NCBI GenBank assembly: GCA_000934455.1
Contig: KN896279.1
Coordinates: forward strand, 14,367 to 40,706
Source: Apostichopus parvimensis
Taxonomy: Eukaryota > Echinodermata > Holothuroidea > Aspidochirotida > Stichopodidae
Direction: 5' to 3'
DNA length: 26,340 bases
Shown here in pieces: positions 1-9,209 of this stretch. Each line of letters begins with the position of its first letter. Positions within the stretch are counted from its first letter, which is position 1. A model generated the notes under the pieces. That model was not told the origin of the DNA and made no database searches. It saw only the letters and a list, made by a program, of their open reading frames with translations. The position numbers and the translations under genes are program-made.

Positions 1-570
1 GGGAGTTGGCGATTATCATTCCGCACGGCCAAACTCTAAGTTGATCTCGTTTGTGCTCCAATCTGATATATGGATGATGTTAATTAATTTAAAAAGAAAA
101 AAAAGAAAGACTGCAAAAAATGGGGGGGGGGATAAAAGCGGGAAAGAGGAGAACCCCCCAAAAAACTAAGCTTACATACCCCCCCCCCAAAAAAAAAGAA
201 TGAAAAAAATATATATGATATATCACAGACGGGAAAACTCCCTAGACGAAACGAACATGATTTCACAAGTGTAAAAAATGCACCGAGTTTTTGTTGTGCT
301 TAAATGTAATCTGAAAAGGTTTAGCGCCATCTATTCCGCCATTGCAAAACGCGCTAAAAGAAATGATCAATATTTATGATAATTACCTTCACGATTGTTT
401 ATTCCTTTTCATGGTGGATAACAGCTTGCCAAATTTTTATAGCTCCTTATATTTTATTAAGCTAATATTTAGTCAGTTAAATGTATTTTTAAACAAACAT
501 AAGTAAAATATTTTTTTCTTTGCCACTAAATAATAACTTGGCAGCAGTTCACGTCTCTACCAAAACAACA
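1..570 (+). promoter_or_regulatory. Upstream region and probable 5' UTR of DCP1
   Basis: This stretch lies directly before the DCP1 start codon and must contain at least part of its 5' UTR. The transcription start cannot be fixed by eye. The part from about 300 to 365 is richer in CpG than its surroundings and includes TTCCGCCATTGC, which resembles a YY1-type core (CCGCCAT). Just before the start codon the context is AACAACAATGG, with A at -3 and G at +4, a strong initiation context. The DCP1 frame is closed upstream by TAA at 490-492, and no in-frame ATG lies between it and 571. ATG TAT TTT TAA at 481-492 would be a three-codon upstream ORF if transcription starts before it. Positions 2-169 are open in frame 2, but most of that is homopolymer sequence and I do not recognise the first 30 residues, so a neighbouring exon cannot be claimed. 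Confidence 0.5.
115..198. repeat. G, C and A homopolymer tracts
   Basis: This region holds a run of ten Gs at 122-131, a second C run near 154-159, a run of about ten Cs near 180-189, and flanking A runs. The G runs sit next to GGG and GG steps at 140-149, so a G-rich fold is possible. It is low-complexity sequence just upstream of the DCP1 promoter region. Homopolymers of this length are prone to length errors, so their exact size is uncertain. Any reading frame through them is meaningless. Confidence 0.8.
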
Positions 571-699
571 ATGGCGAGCGACCCGAAAGAACGTATCAAT
601 CTCGCTGCTCTGCAGCAGAATGATCCTTACATTGAACGTATCTTGGAAACAGCTGGACAAGTTGCTCTTTACAACTTCAATGCTGAAGCCAATGAATGG
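571..699 (+). CDS. DCP1: DCP1 exon 1: mRNA-decapping enzyme subunit 1, N-terminus
   Basis: This exon encodes 43 residues starting at the ATG in AACAATGG. They include INLAALQQNDPYI and GQVALYNFNAEANEW, which match the start of animal DCP1 proteins as I recall them (human DCP1A has LAALKQHDPYI and GQVALYTF...ANQW). In the family, DCP1 binds and activates the Nudix decapping enzyme DCP2, which removes the m7G cap and commits the mRNA to 5'-3' decay, with enrichment in P-bodies. The N-terminal helix (about residues 9-23) and the first strand of the WH1/EVH1 domain (about residues 30-43) lie here. The exon ends at TGG (W43) followed by GTAAGT, an excellent donor in phase 0. The start was chosen because it is the first in-frame ATG after a stop at 490-492 and has a strong context. 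The family assignment is firm; I cannot tell whether the species has one DCP1 gene or two. Confidence 0.93.
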
Positions 700-1739
700 G
701 TAAGTGACATTATCAATTTTACAAACAATTAAACAAATATACTACGGACATCTCGTACCTGCTAACTTGACATACAATGTGTGAATCTAACGTTGTACTC
801 AAAAAGTGTACTGGAGCAGACTACACAATACCGTGCACGAGTGTGTTGAAATATTTTTATGTAGCGGAATAGACAACAACAACACTGTTAGTGTGACAGT
901 CACGTAGGGACACAGGCAATAACTAAGGCGAATAAGTTGAGCCATGATTTAGAAGGCGAGATTTTCAGAGTAGGGCTTTGAGCGAACGTGAATGCAATGG
1001 ACAGAAATGGCTATCTGCATGAAGTAACTGATGAGTGGGAGACAAGAACCAGAGATAAATGTAGAACAATTTAGTTAGTGTAATTTAGGCTACAGAAGTT
1101 GTAGCCTAACTCTAAAATTTGTAGCCTACATATGATATTGGGAGTAGTTTGCTTCCATTTGGTATTATGTTGCTGTAGGCAATGTTTGCTGTGGGTATGT
1201 GCAGTTAGAATTAATGTAATACCTACCAACCCTGCAATGTTGCTCATAGCTTATATAGTGAGTTTTCATTGTTTGGTTTGTTAACTTAGTTGGTATATAT
1301 ACATCCATATATTGGACAAAGTAATTTATTCTTAATTTAGTGTGTTCATGGAGGTATGGACTGATATTTCTCTTCATGTAGGGAATGGTACCAGCAATGC
1401 AAGTTCACTGTATAAAGAGCTAGGAAACAATCAATCATATGTGTCAAAGTGACTCAAATTACTTAGTGAGAGGTTTAGTATAAAACGTCTAAGGAGTTAT
1501 TAGTAAGCCTGTCTTAGTGTACCTACAGTGAGGTCTATATAGTGTTTATGCCAAAACTTGCATGAATATCTAACATATGTGAAAGCCTAGGATATGTATC
1601 ATGTTAGTACCGTAAAACAGTAGCATTTCCTGTATGGCATTTTAGTAATGAGTTATAGATAAAGAGACAAGCACAATTGAGAACCTTGGAATAATAAGTG
1701 CCTGCAGTAAAGTTCTATTTCCTATTCGTTCCTTTTCAG
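700..1739 (+). other. DCP1 intron 1
   Basis: This is a 1,040-base intron in phase 0. The donor is GTAAGT at 700-705. The acceptor is CAG at 1737-1739, preceded by a pyrimidine-rich tract from about 1715. It is AT-rich and has no supported gene inside. The open frames within it, including one of 70 codons on the minus strand at 1165-1377, have no family resemblance that I can see. A small hairpin and repeat at 1085-1129 is listed separately. Confidence 0.9.
1085..1129. repeat. TTAGGCTAC hairpin plus third arm copy
   Basis: TTAGGCTAC at 1085-1093 pairs perfectly with GTAGCCTAA at 1101-1109 across a seven-base loop. The right arm is followed 20 bases later by GTAGCCTAC at 1121-1129, giving a short direct repeat as well. 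It is small and sits inside intron 1. No function is evident. Confidence 0.7.
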
Positions 1740-1780
1740 GAGAAGACAGATGTGCAGGGCACAATGTTCATTTACACCAG
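1740..1780 (+). CDS. DCP1: DCP1 exon 2: continuation of the WH1/EVH1 domain
   Basis: This 41-base exon lies between CTTTTCAG and GTAAGG. Joined in phase 0 to exon 1 it gives EKTDVQGTMFIYT plus the first two bases (AG) of the next codon, so residues 44-56 with residue 57 split in phase 2 (an AG-starting codon, Arg or Ser, most likely Arg). The joined peptide NEW-EKTDVQGTMFIYTR matches the second strand region of the DCP1 WH1 domain (human: QWEKTDIEGTLFVYRR, from memory). The join restores a conserved family segment across two consensus splice sites, so both exon and phase are well supported. The next family segment, roughly SASPYHGFTIVNRL in human, is not found in the rest of the window. Confidence 0.93.
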
Positions 1781-3757
1781 GTAAGGATGAACATTATTGC
1801 AATAGTGGTAAAAGTTGTAGACAAATGGTAGTCAACACTCAAAAGCTAGTGGGTATCTGAACATTTGCCAACATTCCTTTTCAAATTATTTTCCCCCCTT
1901 TGCTTAGATACTGCTCTAAGCATGTACAATCAAATAGGTTTCACTGAATTCATTTTTAAGGCAAACTGAAGAATTTTGTGTTATTATTTTCATAACAGTA
2001 TGCTGCAAATGGTGTCTCATTGGTCAGATAACATCACTTTTCGTTGGATAATGTGATTAAGAAAAATTGATATGAAAAAAAAAAGGTTTATCGTTTTCCT
2101 GTATTCCCCCGTTTGCTCTAGAAGAGAACCTTAAAGATGATATTTTAAGGGTCATCAGATTGTCAAAGATAATAAAAACAATCTAGTCAAGCAATATTGC
2201 TCTATTAGGTGTACTAATAATCTCATACGTATTTACTCTTATCTTTCTGAACAACCAGCAGACCCTTGAAACCATCCCCATAGTAATAAAAACTGTAATT
2301 TCATATAACTTATCTAGGTGCTGAATACTGATTGATGTAACTCTCTGTAACTCTCTAAAGTTGTCTATATTTATGATAGCTTTATAGGTGGGCTTGGGCT
2401 ACTTTTGAACATTTGGATTTTTATACCTGTTGCTCTTGGAATTCTGACTCCAAGAAGAGCCTGGACTCCATGGTCGATCAAAATGGGAAAATCAAGTAAA
2501 ATTTGAAAGTAAGCATGGTTGGTTCATGTACTAACAAGGACTACAGGAATAACTAGTAGCACCAACAAATTATTTTTGACATTAAAGACCAACTACGCAG
2601 CTTACAAAGTTCTGTTTAAAAGTTAGTGATTTCGTATGTTTTATTTCCTCAAGGATTGCATGCGATAGGATACTTCTAAATATTTTTTCTTATTCACTTC
2701 TGAACCAATCGCTCACTCGAAATATGGAACAAGACAGTACGCATAGGTCTTCATAATGCGTAGCCTGAAAATTAATCTGTGGTTTTGGTTAGGGAAAGCC
2801 TACTTGTTATGGACTGGTGATCTACAGACTTACTGGTACATATAAATACAACTATTTGATGAGTTGGAACCTGGAGATTTCAAGACTTGGCACTGGTTGC
2901 ATAAGGGCAAAAGTTGCTTTGTCAAACATTTTTCTTATGACATCACAGACCACCTACTGTTGTTGTTCAAAGAGACTAAACAATCGTTATCCCCAAAGAT
3001 TTGTTTGTTCCACCTCCTGCTCTTCCTTTACCCCCAACCCCCATTCCCCCCCCCTGCCCCCGCGGCCTGCAGAAAACGAAAAGGAAAGAAAAGAGGCAGC
3101 TGAGAGCTGTAGAAGATCTGATGCTAGTGAATGTGAGTTAACTGCATCAGGACTTGGCTATTATACAAACAGGTCAAGGTATTGAGATACAGGTAATTTA
3201 TCAACAGAGATTTTCTTATGGTTTCATAGTCTGCTAACAGTGGTCTGTTCACATTCTGGTATCTTATGTACTCATAAATTTGTCGCTCAGTAGCCACTTG
3301 TTCAATGCTATGGAAAACAATAGATATTCATTTATACCGGTTAACTTACTAAGAAAAGAAACAGCAATTGAATACTGTACCCTGTGTAAGTTGGACTTGA
3401 CCTGGCCAGCACCGTTGTTGTTCTACCTGTTAGTCCCAACAAATGATAAGTAGGCCACTGGCAAAAAATTGCAATGTTGGTGCTTTGTATGGTCCATACA
3501 ACACCTTAGCCCTCATAATTTACCTAACTTGGAATCATGGTTTACAATTAATTTACCACTTGAAAATGCCCATCTATAGTCTTGGGGCAATTGAATGACT
3601 TGGACCTGTGAAGATAATGAATTCACCTTAAAACTGAACAAACAGCACTAAATATTTCTTTTGAAACTGTACTGGAATTTGATTAACAGAAAGAAACTGT
3701 TTTTGCACCTTGAAGACACACAAAATATGTCTCCCTTTGTGTCATTAATGTGACTTA
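1781..3757. other. Intronic stretch, mostly unremarkable
   Basis: This is AT-rich DNA with no supported gene. TGTAACTCTC is repeated near 2337-2356. A strong pyrimidine tract at about 3009-3061, very C-rich from 3031, ends in CTGCAG and so looks like a splice acceptor. Reading from it in the phase left by exon 2 reaches a stop after about ten codons, so it does not continue DCP1. The open frame across 2817-3185 is discussed under rejected items. Confidence 0.6.
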
Positions 3758-3860
3758 TTGTCACTCTTACCTATAGCATGAGAGTGACAAAAGTTTTCAT
3801 GGGCTGTCAATAGATTTATGAGATTTCCAAATCAGACTTTTGATCCATTTGGATCAAAAG
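3758..3860. repeat. Two adjacent 10-bp hairpins
   Basis: TTGTCACTCT at 3758-3767 pairs with AGAGTGACAA at 3781-3790. CTTTTGATCC at 3837-3846 pairs with GGATCAAAAG at 3851-3860. Both sets of arms are perfect. They may be remnants of small inverted-repeat elements or chance structures in AT-rich DNA. No role is evident. Confidence 0.6.
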
Positions 3861-4258
3861 GAGCATAAACCTCAACCATTAAAGTGATATTTATGTGTTT
3901 GCCCTTTCCTTGTCATTTCATATTTTGTGTGAGTTTTACCAGAATTCTGCTTTCTGTATCTAGACAATGAAGTGTATTTATGAAGTGCCTTGAGCAATTG
4001 GCAGCTCTTTGAAGCTGAGACCAAGTTTCATGTTACCATAATTATGGGCTGTTTATACCACATGAGTGAGGTGACATGAATTACAAAGCATTCAAGTCTA
4101 AATAATACTGGGCCTGTTTGCCAGATGGCCACGATGTCTCATGTTTTATACAATCTGAATTCCAAATCATGTTGCATCCCATGTGACTATATTCCCATGG
4201 AACATGTTCATTTTCTTTATTTCTTGGCCCAGAGACCCTTCAGCTGAATGAATATAGT

Positions 4259-4329
4259 TACTTCTGCCAACTACTTCTGCTGAGTACTTTTGCCAAAGTC
4301 AAACTGAATTGTGTCAATACTTTTGCCAA
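4259..4329. repeat. Degenerate TACTTTTGCCAA repeats
   Basis: Four related units occur within 71 bases: TACTTCTGCCAA at 4259-4270, TACTTCTGCT at 4272-4281, and TACTTTTGCCAA at 4285-4296 and again at 4318-4329. Spacing is irregular. Farther on, CAAGTGTAAGTTTCAA with TACTGCCATC (about 4476-4500) and CAAGTATGAAGTTTCAA with TACTGCCACC (about 4534-4571) form a second degenerate pair. This looks like old, decayed local duplication. Confidence 0.65.
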
Positions 4330-4793
4330 TTTGTCTCCTTGCTATTGGTGGTTATGTGCATTTTACAATAACAAACACTCATGAGAACAAGAAAAAAGCT
4401 TGGTTATTGCAACTGATATCCAAAAAGTTCTCAGTACTAAAAAGTTACTTCGTTTGAAACTTCTGTTTTTGTTACAAGTGTAAGTTTCAATACTGCCATC
4501 TAGGCAATTTAGAGGCTTTTGTTGGCTCCAATGCAAGTATGAAGTTTCAACAAGTAGATTAATACTGCCACCACTATAAGACTTTTCCTTCCAAAAAGTA
4601 TGTGCAGTTTCATAGCATAGGCAATACTGTTACACATTAGATCTAAAGGGGTAAAAATGACTTGCCAAAAGAAGTAGAAGATGGATTTAGTATGTTTGTT
4701 GGAAGAGAAAGGAAGAATAATAGATATGATGTGTCAAAGAGGAGTATATGAGGGAAAGAGGTATTAATATAGAAAGTTATACACAGTGTGTAA

Positions 4794-4833
4794 AAGTAAG
4801 TTGGCCTGACGTTTCGATCAGGCCAACTTACTT
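4794..4833. repeat. Perfect 16-bp inverted repeat with CGTTTCGA loop
   Basis: Bases 4794-4809 (AAGTAAGTTGGCCTGA) are the exact reverse complement of 4818-4833, with an eight-base loop CGTTTCGA at 4810-4817. Read on the minus strand, the centre is CTGATCGAAACGTC. This carries CTGA, CGAAAC and GTC in the order of a hammerhead ribozyme core flanked by a long stem I, but with no stem II and no GA after CTGAT. Penelope-like and related retroelements are known to carry short hammerheads, so a decayed end of such an element is one reading. A chance hairpin or the foldback of another repeat are others. Confidence 0.8.
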
Positions 4834-5240
4834 AAATTACACATTCTCGTACACAGGCTTTCTAGTGGATAAGCAGTTACTATTTTATTTAAATTTATAT
4901 ACAGTAATAATTAGGTGAGGATTGACACAAAAATAGGTAGAGGATGCAAAATTTAATGAGAATTTTTTTAAATATTTTTTTTAATGTTACAAGTTCATTT
5001 TTAACTTGTTTGCATATTGCAATTTTGTCAGTCAGCTGAGTATCCTATCAACCTATGTCAACTGGGAAAACAGTTTGTGAAATTTATCAGAAACCCTGAT
5101 AAACTCAGACTGAATGAGTCATAAAATGGATAGGAATTAGGGTGAAGATTGAGGTGGAAACTAATGTGAAAGAGGAATATGAAGATTTGTGGAAAGTCAA
5201 GATAGGAGTACAGTACAGGGGCTTATCCTTTCATTTTATA

Positions 5241-5270
5241 GGGGTAGGGGTAGGGATGGGTTCCCTACCC
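5241..5270 (+). other. G-quadruplex motif overlapping a 9-bp hairpin
   Basis: Bases 5241-5260 read GGGGTAGGGGTAGGGATGGG, four G runs of three or four separated by two bases or fewer, a textbook quadruplex pattern. The last part also forms a hairpin: GGGTAGGGA (5248-5256) pairs perfectly with TCCCTACCC (5262-5270). The two folds cannot form together. If transcribed, the RNA would carry the G-rich strand. No function is shown. Confidence 0.7.
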
Positions 5271-5299
5271 ATCCGGTGTACCCATAATTACCAAAGGTT

Positions 5300-7690
5300 A
5301 TTAATAGTTGCCCTAAAAGTAGATGAATGGTAAATACGGTATCAACTCTTCCGTGCCAGTCATGCATTTACAAGCAACGGTGTTCTTATCAATTTGTGTC
5401 TATTGCATTTTGAAACATGATGGTAACAGACAGATTTTCGTGTGGAAATATTGTCTTTTTAAATTTATGCACAAGAGTGTTAAAAACTAGTAAAAACTCA
5501 CAAATCGTATGAAAATATTCAGTTAAAAACAAGATGTTTTCAGTAAATAATTGGTACATGTAGAAATTAGGTAGGGTCTGCAGTTTTCAATACCCATATC
5601 ACTACTGAAATAACTGAAGAAAACCGCAGATTCATACGTTTTTCATGTGGTTCCAATAATTTACTGGTGAAATTAAGCATCTGTATTAGAAGCTACCAAT
5701 CAATCCTGATAGAAAAAGCTTCTCTGGGGTCAAATTTATTGACCAGAAAAGACATACTTCATAAGTTCTTTACTTCCGTATATGAACATATGGTGGTCAC
5801 TTGAGCATTAAGCCACTCCCACTTTGTCCTGGGGCAGTGATAACGGACACATCACACAGAAATAATTGCAACCAGAATCTAGTGGACAACACACTTGCTT
5901 CCTGTCCTCTGTTGGTTGCAAATTGTCTTTTCACAGTTCTCTGAGCAGTGCAATTAATCGAAGCTCTAAGGGATAGACCAACAATTGGCTCTCTCTTATG
6001 CATATCTTCAAGGCAGAAAATGAATAAAAAAGATAAAAAAATCAAAGTCAGAAAGACATGAGTTTGCTGTCTCAATTCAGCTCTCCCCGCCAACAGCAAA
6101 ATAGGCTTCTAAAGGTATTAGGGAGGCTGAAATTGCTTTCAATTTATCTCTAAAAATGAGATTGGTCCTCGGAGAAACTGGAGATGTCATTATGCTGATA
6201 GTATGCAACAGAGAGAATAAAAGGTAGGCGTGTTGCCTGGCACCTGCCAATTTACAGTGGTTAACTCACAGCATTTTTTTCGGGATCTCTCTTCTTTTGA
6301 CAATATTCAGTTTTAAGCTAAGCTGTTGTCTCGTGTAACACAGCGACTGGTTTTATTGCACGGCGGAATTTTATGACATTTACCGGACTGAAAAGTGATT
6401 TTTGTTTACTCGACTCGTATGGAATATAAACCAACCTCTTAATAGTCAAAAAACTGTCTGTGATGCCCAGTTTATATCGGACAGAATTTTATATTTCCTT
6501 TTCTGGGACAGGTAATAAGAAGATATTAAAGTCATCATCCAAGCGTGAAGGCAATTTGGCTGTCGGCAAACCCACAAATAATTGAAAAGATATAAAACGT
6601 AGTTCCAAATTTGAGACTCAAAGAACAAATTTAGCCAATCTATTGGAATCAAGCTTTGGTTCTCATTTTGGTGGGAAAGGAAAGGTTGCTGTCGGTCACA
6701 CAACTCAAATTTCATGGGAACAGTTCCTTTTGCATGTTAAGTGTTTATTAAAATGTAAATTTAGAGGATGTCCCTCAAACATGGCAGACGACAAGATTTC
6801 CAAAATGGTCACGTCATTTAATAACAGTTGAATTCCATTTTAGTGACCAGCCCAACTGAACTTCCTTTTAATTCTGGTGTAAAATTTTGGGCATGAATAA
6901 TAAGAACATGTTCAGTTTCTTAGCTAGCATATAAATAAACACAGTACTCTAAGTTTTTGCATTTTGTGACTTTCCAAAAATTGGAACTGTTGTGTAATTA
7001 AGAACTTAGGACCCTTTAAATTGAAAACTGACACTGTGCGATCTCTATATATACATGACACTCCTTATACAGTCATCAGTGATCACTAGAAACTTACAGT
7101 AGGTAAAAAAAAAAAGTTGTTTTTCTCACTTTTAAGACTCTCAGGGTTTCTTTTTGACAAGTACATAGGTTCTTTTTGTTATTTTCTCAAAGCTATCAAA
7201 TGTTCTATCTGTCAACACTTGGCTGTGTTGAAACAGGTATATAATGCAAAGTTTCCCATCTCTGGATTTCCAACCGATTAATATTTTATGTTTTCCGGTC
7301 CAAATATGTGTAGTTTGTTTAAATATGGAGTTGATACCTTTTTCCTGCCTCAGTCCCACCCACACATCCAGGGTCCCTTAATATATGCTGTCATTTGTGC
7401 AATTCCTGCATGTCCCAGGTAAGGTCTTATCAAGCACTGGGAAATTTCATCAAATTATGATAAATAACAGTCACACCCTGCCTTTAGTTTTTTTTTGGAC
7501 GTCTACTTTACCCTGTTATTTGATATAATTTGCATAAAGGTCTAAATGTAAAATTTGTACAGTATTTCATCTTCTTCAAGCATTGTGGACTTGTACAATT
7601 GATAGCAATCAAAACACACACCCACCTTCCCCCCCAAAAGAAAAAAAGAAAAAAGGAAAGGCAAACTGAGGTGTGATAGAGATGGCATGA
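5300..7690. other. Intronic stretch with no supported feature
   Basis: This is AT-rich sequence. I see no gene, RNA gene or clear repeat here. The longest open frames (100 codons minus at 5797-6099 and 89 codons minus at 6446-6715) have no domain or composition that sets them apart from random translation, and they are not flanked by convincing splice sites in a matching phase. A (CA/C)-rich and then A-rich patch lies near 7612-7660. Confidence 0.5.
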
Positions 7691-7693
7691 ATA

Positions 7694-7889
7694 AATGAAT
7701 ATTCATTCATACTTAGTAAAGATTCCTAAATCCTATTGGTCCATTCAGGTCAGCTGACCGTGGTTAATCCTGTGAGTAACGCACGGTAAAATTAAAGAAC
7801 ATCACTTTAATAAATCTTTGGTTATATGTAACCAAAAATGTTTTATTTTATGATTTTTTCCCCCACACAAATGGTAGTGTATGAATGAA
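7694..7889. repeat. Inverted-repeat patch flanking the MITE
   Basis: AATGAATATTCATT at 7694-7707 is a perfect 14-bp palindrome. TTCATTCATAC at 7702-7712 recurs inverted as GTATGAATGAA at 7879-7889, directly next to the MITE. Between them TTTGGTTA (7817-7824) pairs with TAACCAAA (7829-7836). These nested inverted pieces may be part of a larger, partly decayed foldback element that the MITE belongs to or entered. Confidence 0.5.
7764..7785. repeat. Solo partial copy of the MITE terminal repeat
   Basis: The 22 bases at 7764-7785 (beginning TTAATCCTGTGAGTAACG) are identical to bases in the right terminal repeat of the element at 7891-8054, about 106 bases away from its left edge. The match stops abruptly on both sides. 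It could be a truncated second insertion or one end of a larger composite element. Confidence 0.8.
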
Positions 7890-7890
7890 C

Positions 7891-8054
7891 GGGTTAATCA
7901 ACGGTCTAGCGTGCGTTACTCACATGATTAATGCACTCCGGGTGTTAATGCTATCGCTGGATGCACTCGGGCTCCGCCCTCGTGCATCGCTTGCATTATC
8001 CCCCGATCGTGCATTAATCCTGTGAGTAACGCACGCTAGACCGTTGATTAACCC
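7891..8054. mobile_element. 164-bp palindromic MITE (non-autonomous DNA transposon)
   Basis: The left terminal repeat at 7891-7936 begins GGGTTAATCAACGGTCTAGC, and its reverse complement lies at 8009-8054 with a single mismatch over 46 bp. The interior is also roughly palindromic: GATGCAC near 7959 pairs with GTGCATC near 7981, and TTAATGC pairs with GCATTA further out, so the whole element can fold on itself. It has no coding capacity, which fits a MITE moved by a transposase encoded elsewhere. The superfamily is not recognised. I see no clear target-site duplication just outside the matched ends (flanks ATGAATGAAC and CCTTATTAG). It is much richer in CpG and GC than its surroundings. Confidence 0.85.
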
Positions 8055-9195
8055 CTTATTAGTCTATGGTTCTCTGTTCCTTGTGGTGATGGAGTTTGTC
8101 TGATGAAGTTGTTCACATTATATTGTTTAATTAAGAGTTTGCACTGTTATTTTTTGCAACAAATCATATACTGGAATTATTCTATAAATCATAATTACAT
8201 GCTTTGTTGTAAAACAATACAGAGAAATTTTTACAAAAGTGGAAGTACGTGGTTACAAAGCAAATTGTTACATATTTAAAGCCTGGGATAAAGTACATAC
8301 AATAAATTTCATTGACTGCTATGCAGACATTCATAGCTCCTTCGTATTTCGATGACAAAACAATAATCAAAATTAAACAGATCAGGGAGTTGTCAAAACA
8401 ACTCCCTGAACAGATGTACAGTAGTTTTTGTTCTTCATCATAACGGACAACCCACCGAGTTAAACTTTCTCGCATAGCGTAATGTATACTGTAGGGCTAC
8501 CATACTGTATGAAACGTAAGAAGCGTATTAATCTAATGTTAAGAGCAAGGTGATGAAATGAATAGGGGCTGTCACATGGCAGTCTGGAATATATTTGCTA
8601 CTCCATATATGTGTGTGTCAGAAATGTCTGCCTCAGGCTATTCTTTGAAGCCAAAGGTTCCCCTCAAACCATTCGTTGATCTTGTTCAGTCTCTAGTCAT
8701 CACAGAGGCCACTTAAAGCTCTTCCACTAATCACCTCTAGGACATGTTATACAACTCTGATTGTTCTCCGAAATGGTCCCGTGTAAATCAGCCCCTGATT
8801 ATTGAAGCCTTGGCTTAGGATGGTGTCTAGACCATCATCGACGGAAGTCTATATAGTCTGACTTTGTGGTAGAGTGAAGCGGCCAGATTGCAGTATGCTA
8901 GGAATGCAAGCTATACACAATGGTACTTTCTAGCTGTACAATATAACTGTACAGTACAAAAGGGGCACATGTATACCCTGCTTTGGTTTAAAAGGGAATC
9001 CCATGCCAATAATATCACAGGAATACTCTGAACATCTCCATCAGTTGAATTAAGCAGGAATTTCTCTTTCAAAAATCGTTTTTTCACACATTTTTGAATG
9101 TTTTCAAATCCCTGATGAGTGTTTTAAGCATCCAACCTCCAAATTTTTGCTCTGATCCATCAGTTTTGTTCGACACTGTGTGGGTACCTCTTTAG
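8055..9195. other. Intronic stretch with one small hairpin
   Basis: TCAGGGAGTTGT at 8382-8393 pairs perfectly with ACAACTCCCTGA at 8398-8409 around a four-base loop. From about 8560 to 8900 the sequence is less AT-rich and looks more complex than its surroundings, as old repeat remnants often do, but I cannot assign it to a family. No gene is supported. Confidence 0.5.
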
Positions 9196-9209
9196 ATACT
9201 GTACAGTAT
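9196..9209. repeat. ATACTGTACAGTAT palindrome, copy 1
   Basis: This is a perfect 14-bp palindrome, identical to one at 12691-12704. It is the fullest form of a TACTGTA/TACAGTA motif scattered across the window. The role is unknown. Confidence 0.85.

Noticed and set aside
1-169. Open frame 2 that could be the end of an exon of a neighbouring gene
   Set aside because: Most of it is homopolymer sequence, and the first 30 residues match nothing that I recognise.
2817-3185. 122-codon open frame with a C-rich tract, and an acceptor-like CTGCAG at 3067-3072
   Set aside because: From exon 2 the acceptor would add about ten basic residues and stop, and it does not continue the DCP1 WH1 domain. The open frame itself is composition-driven.
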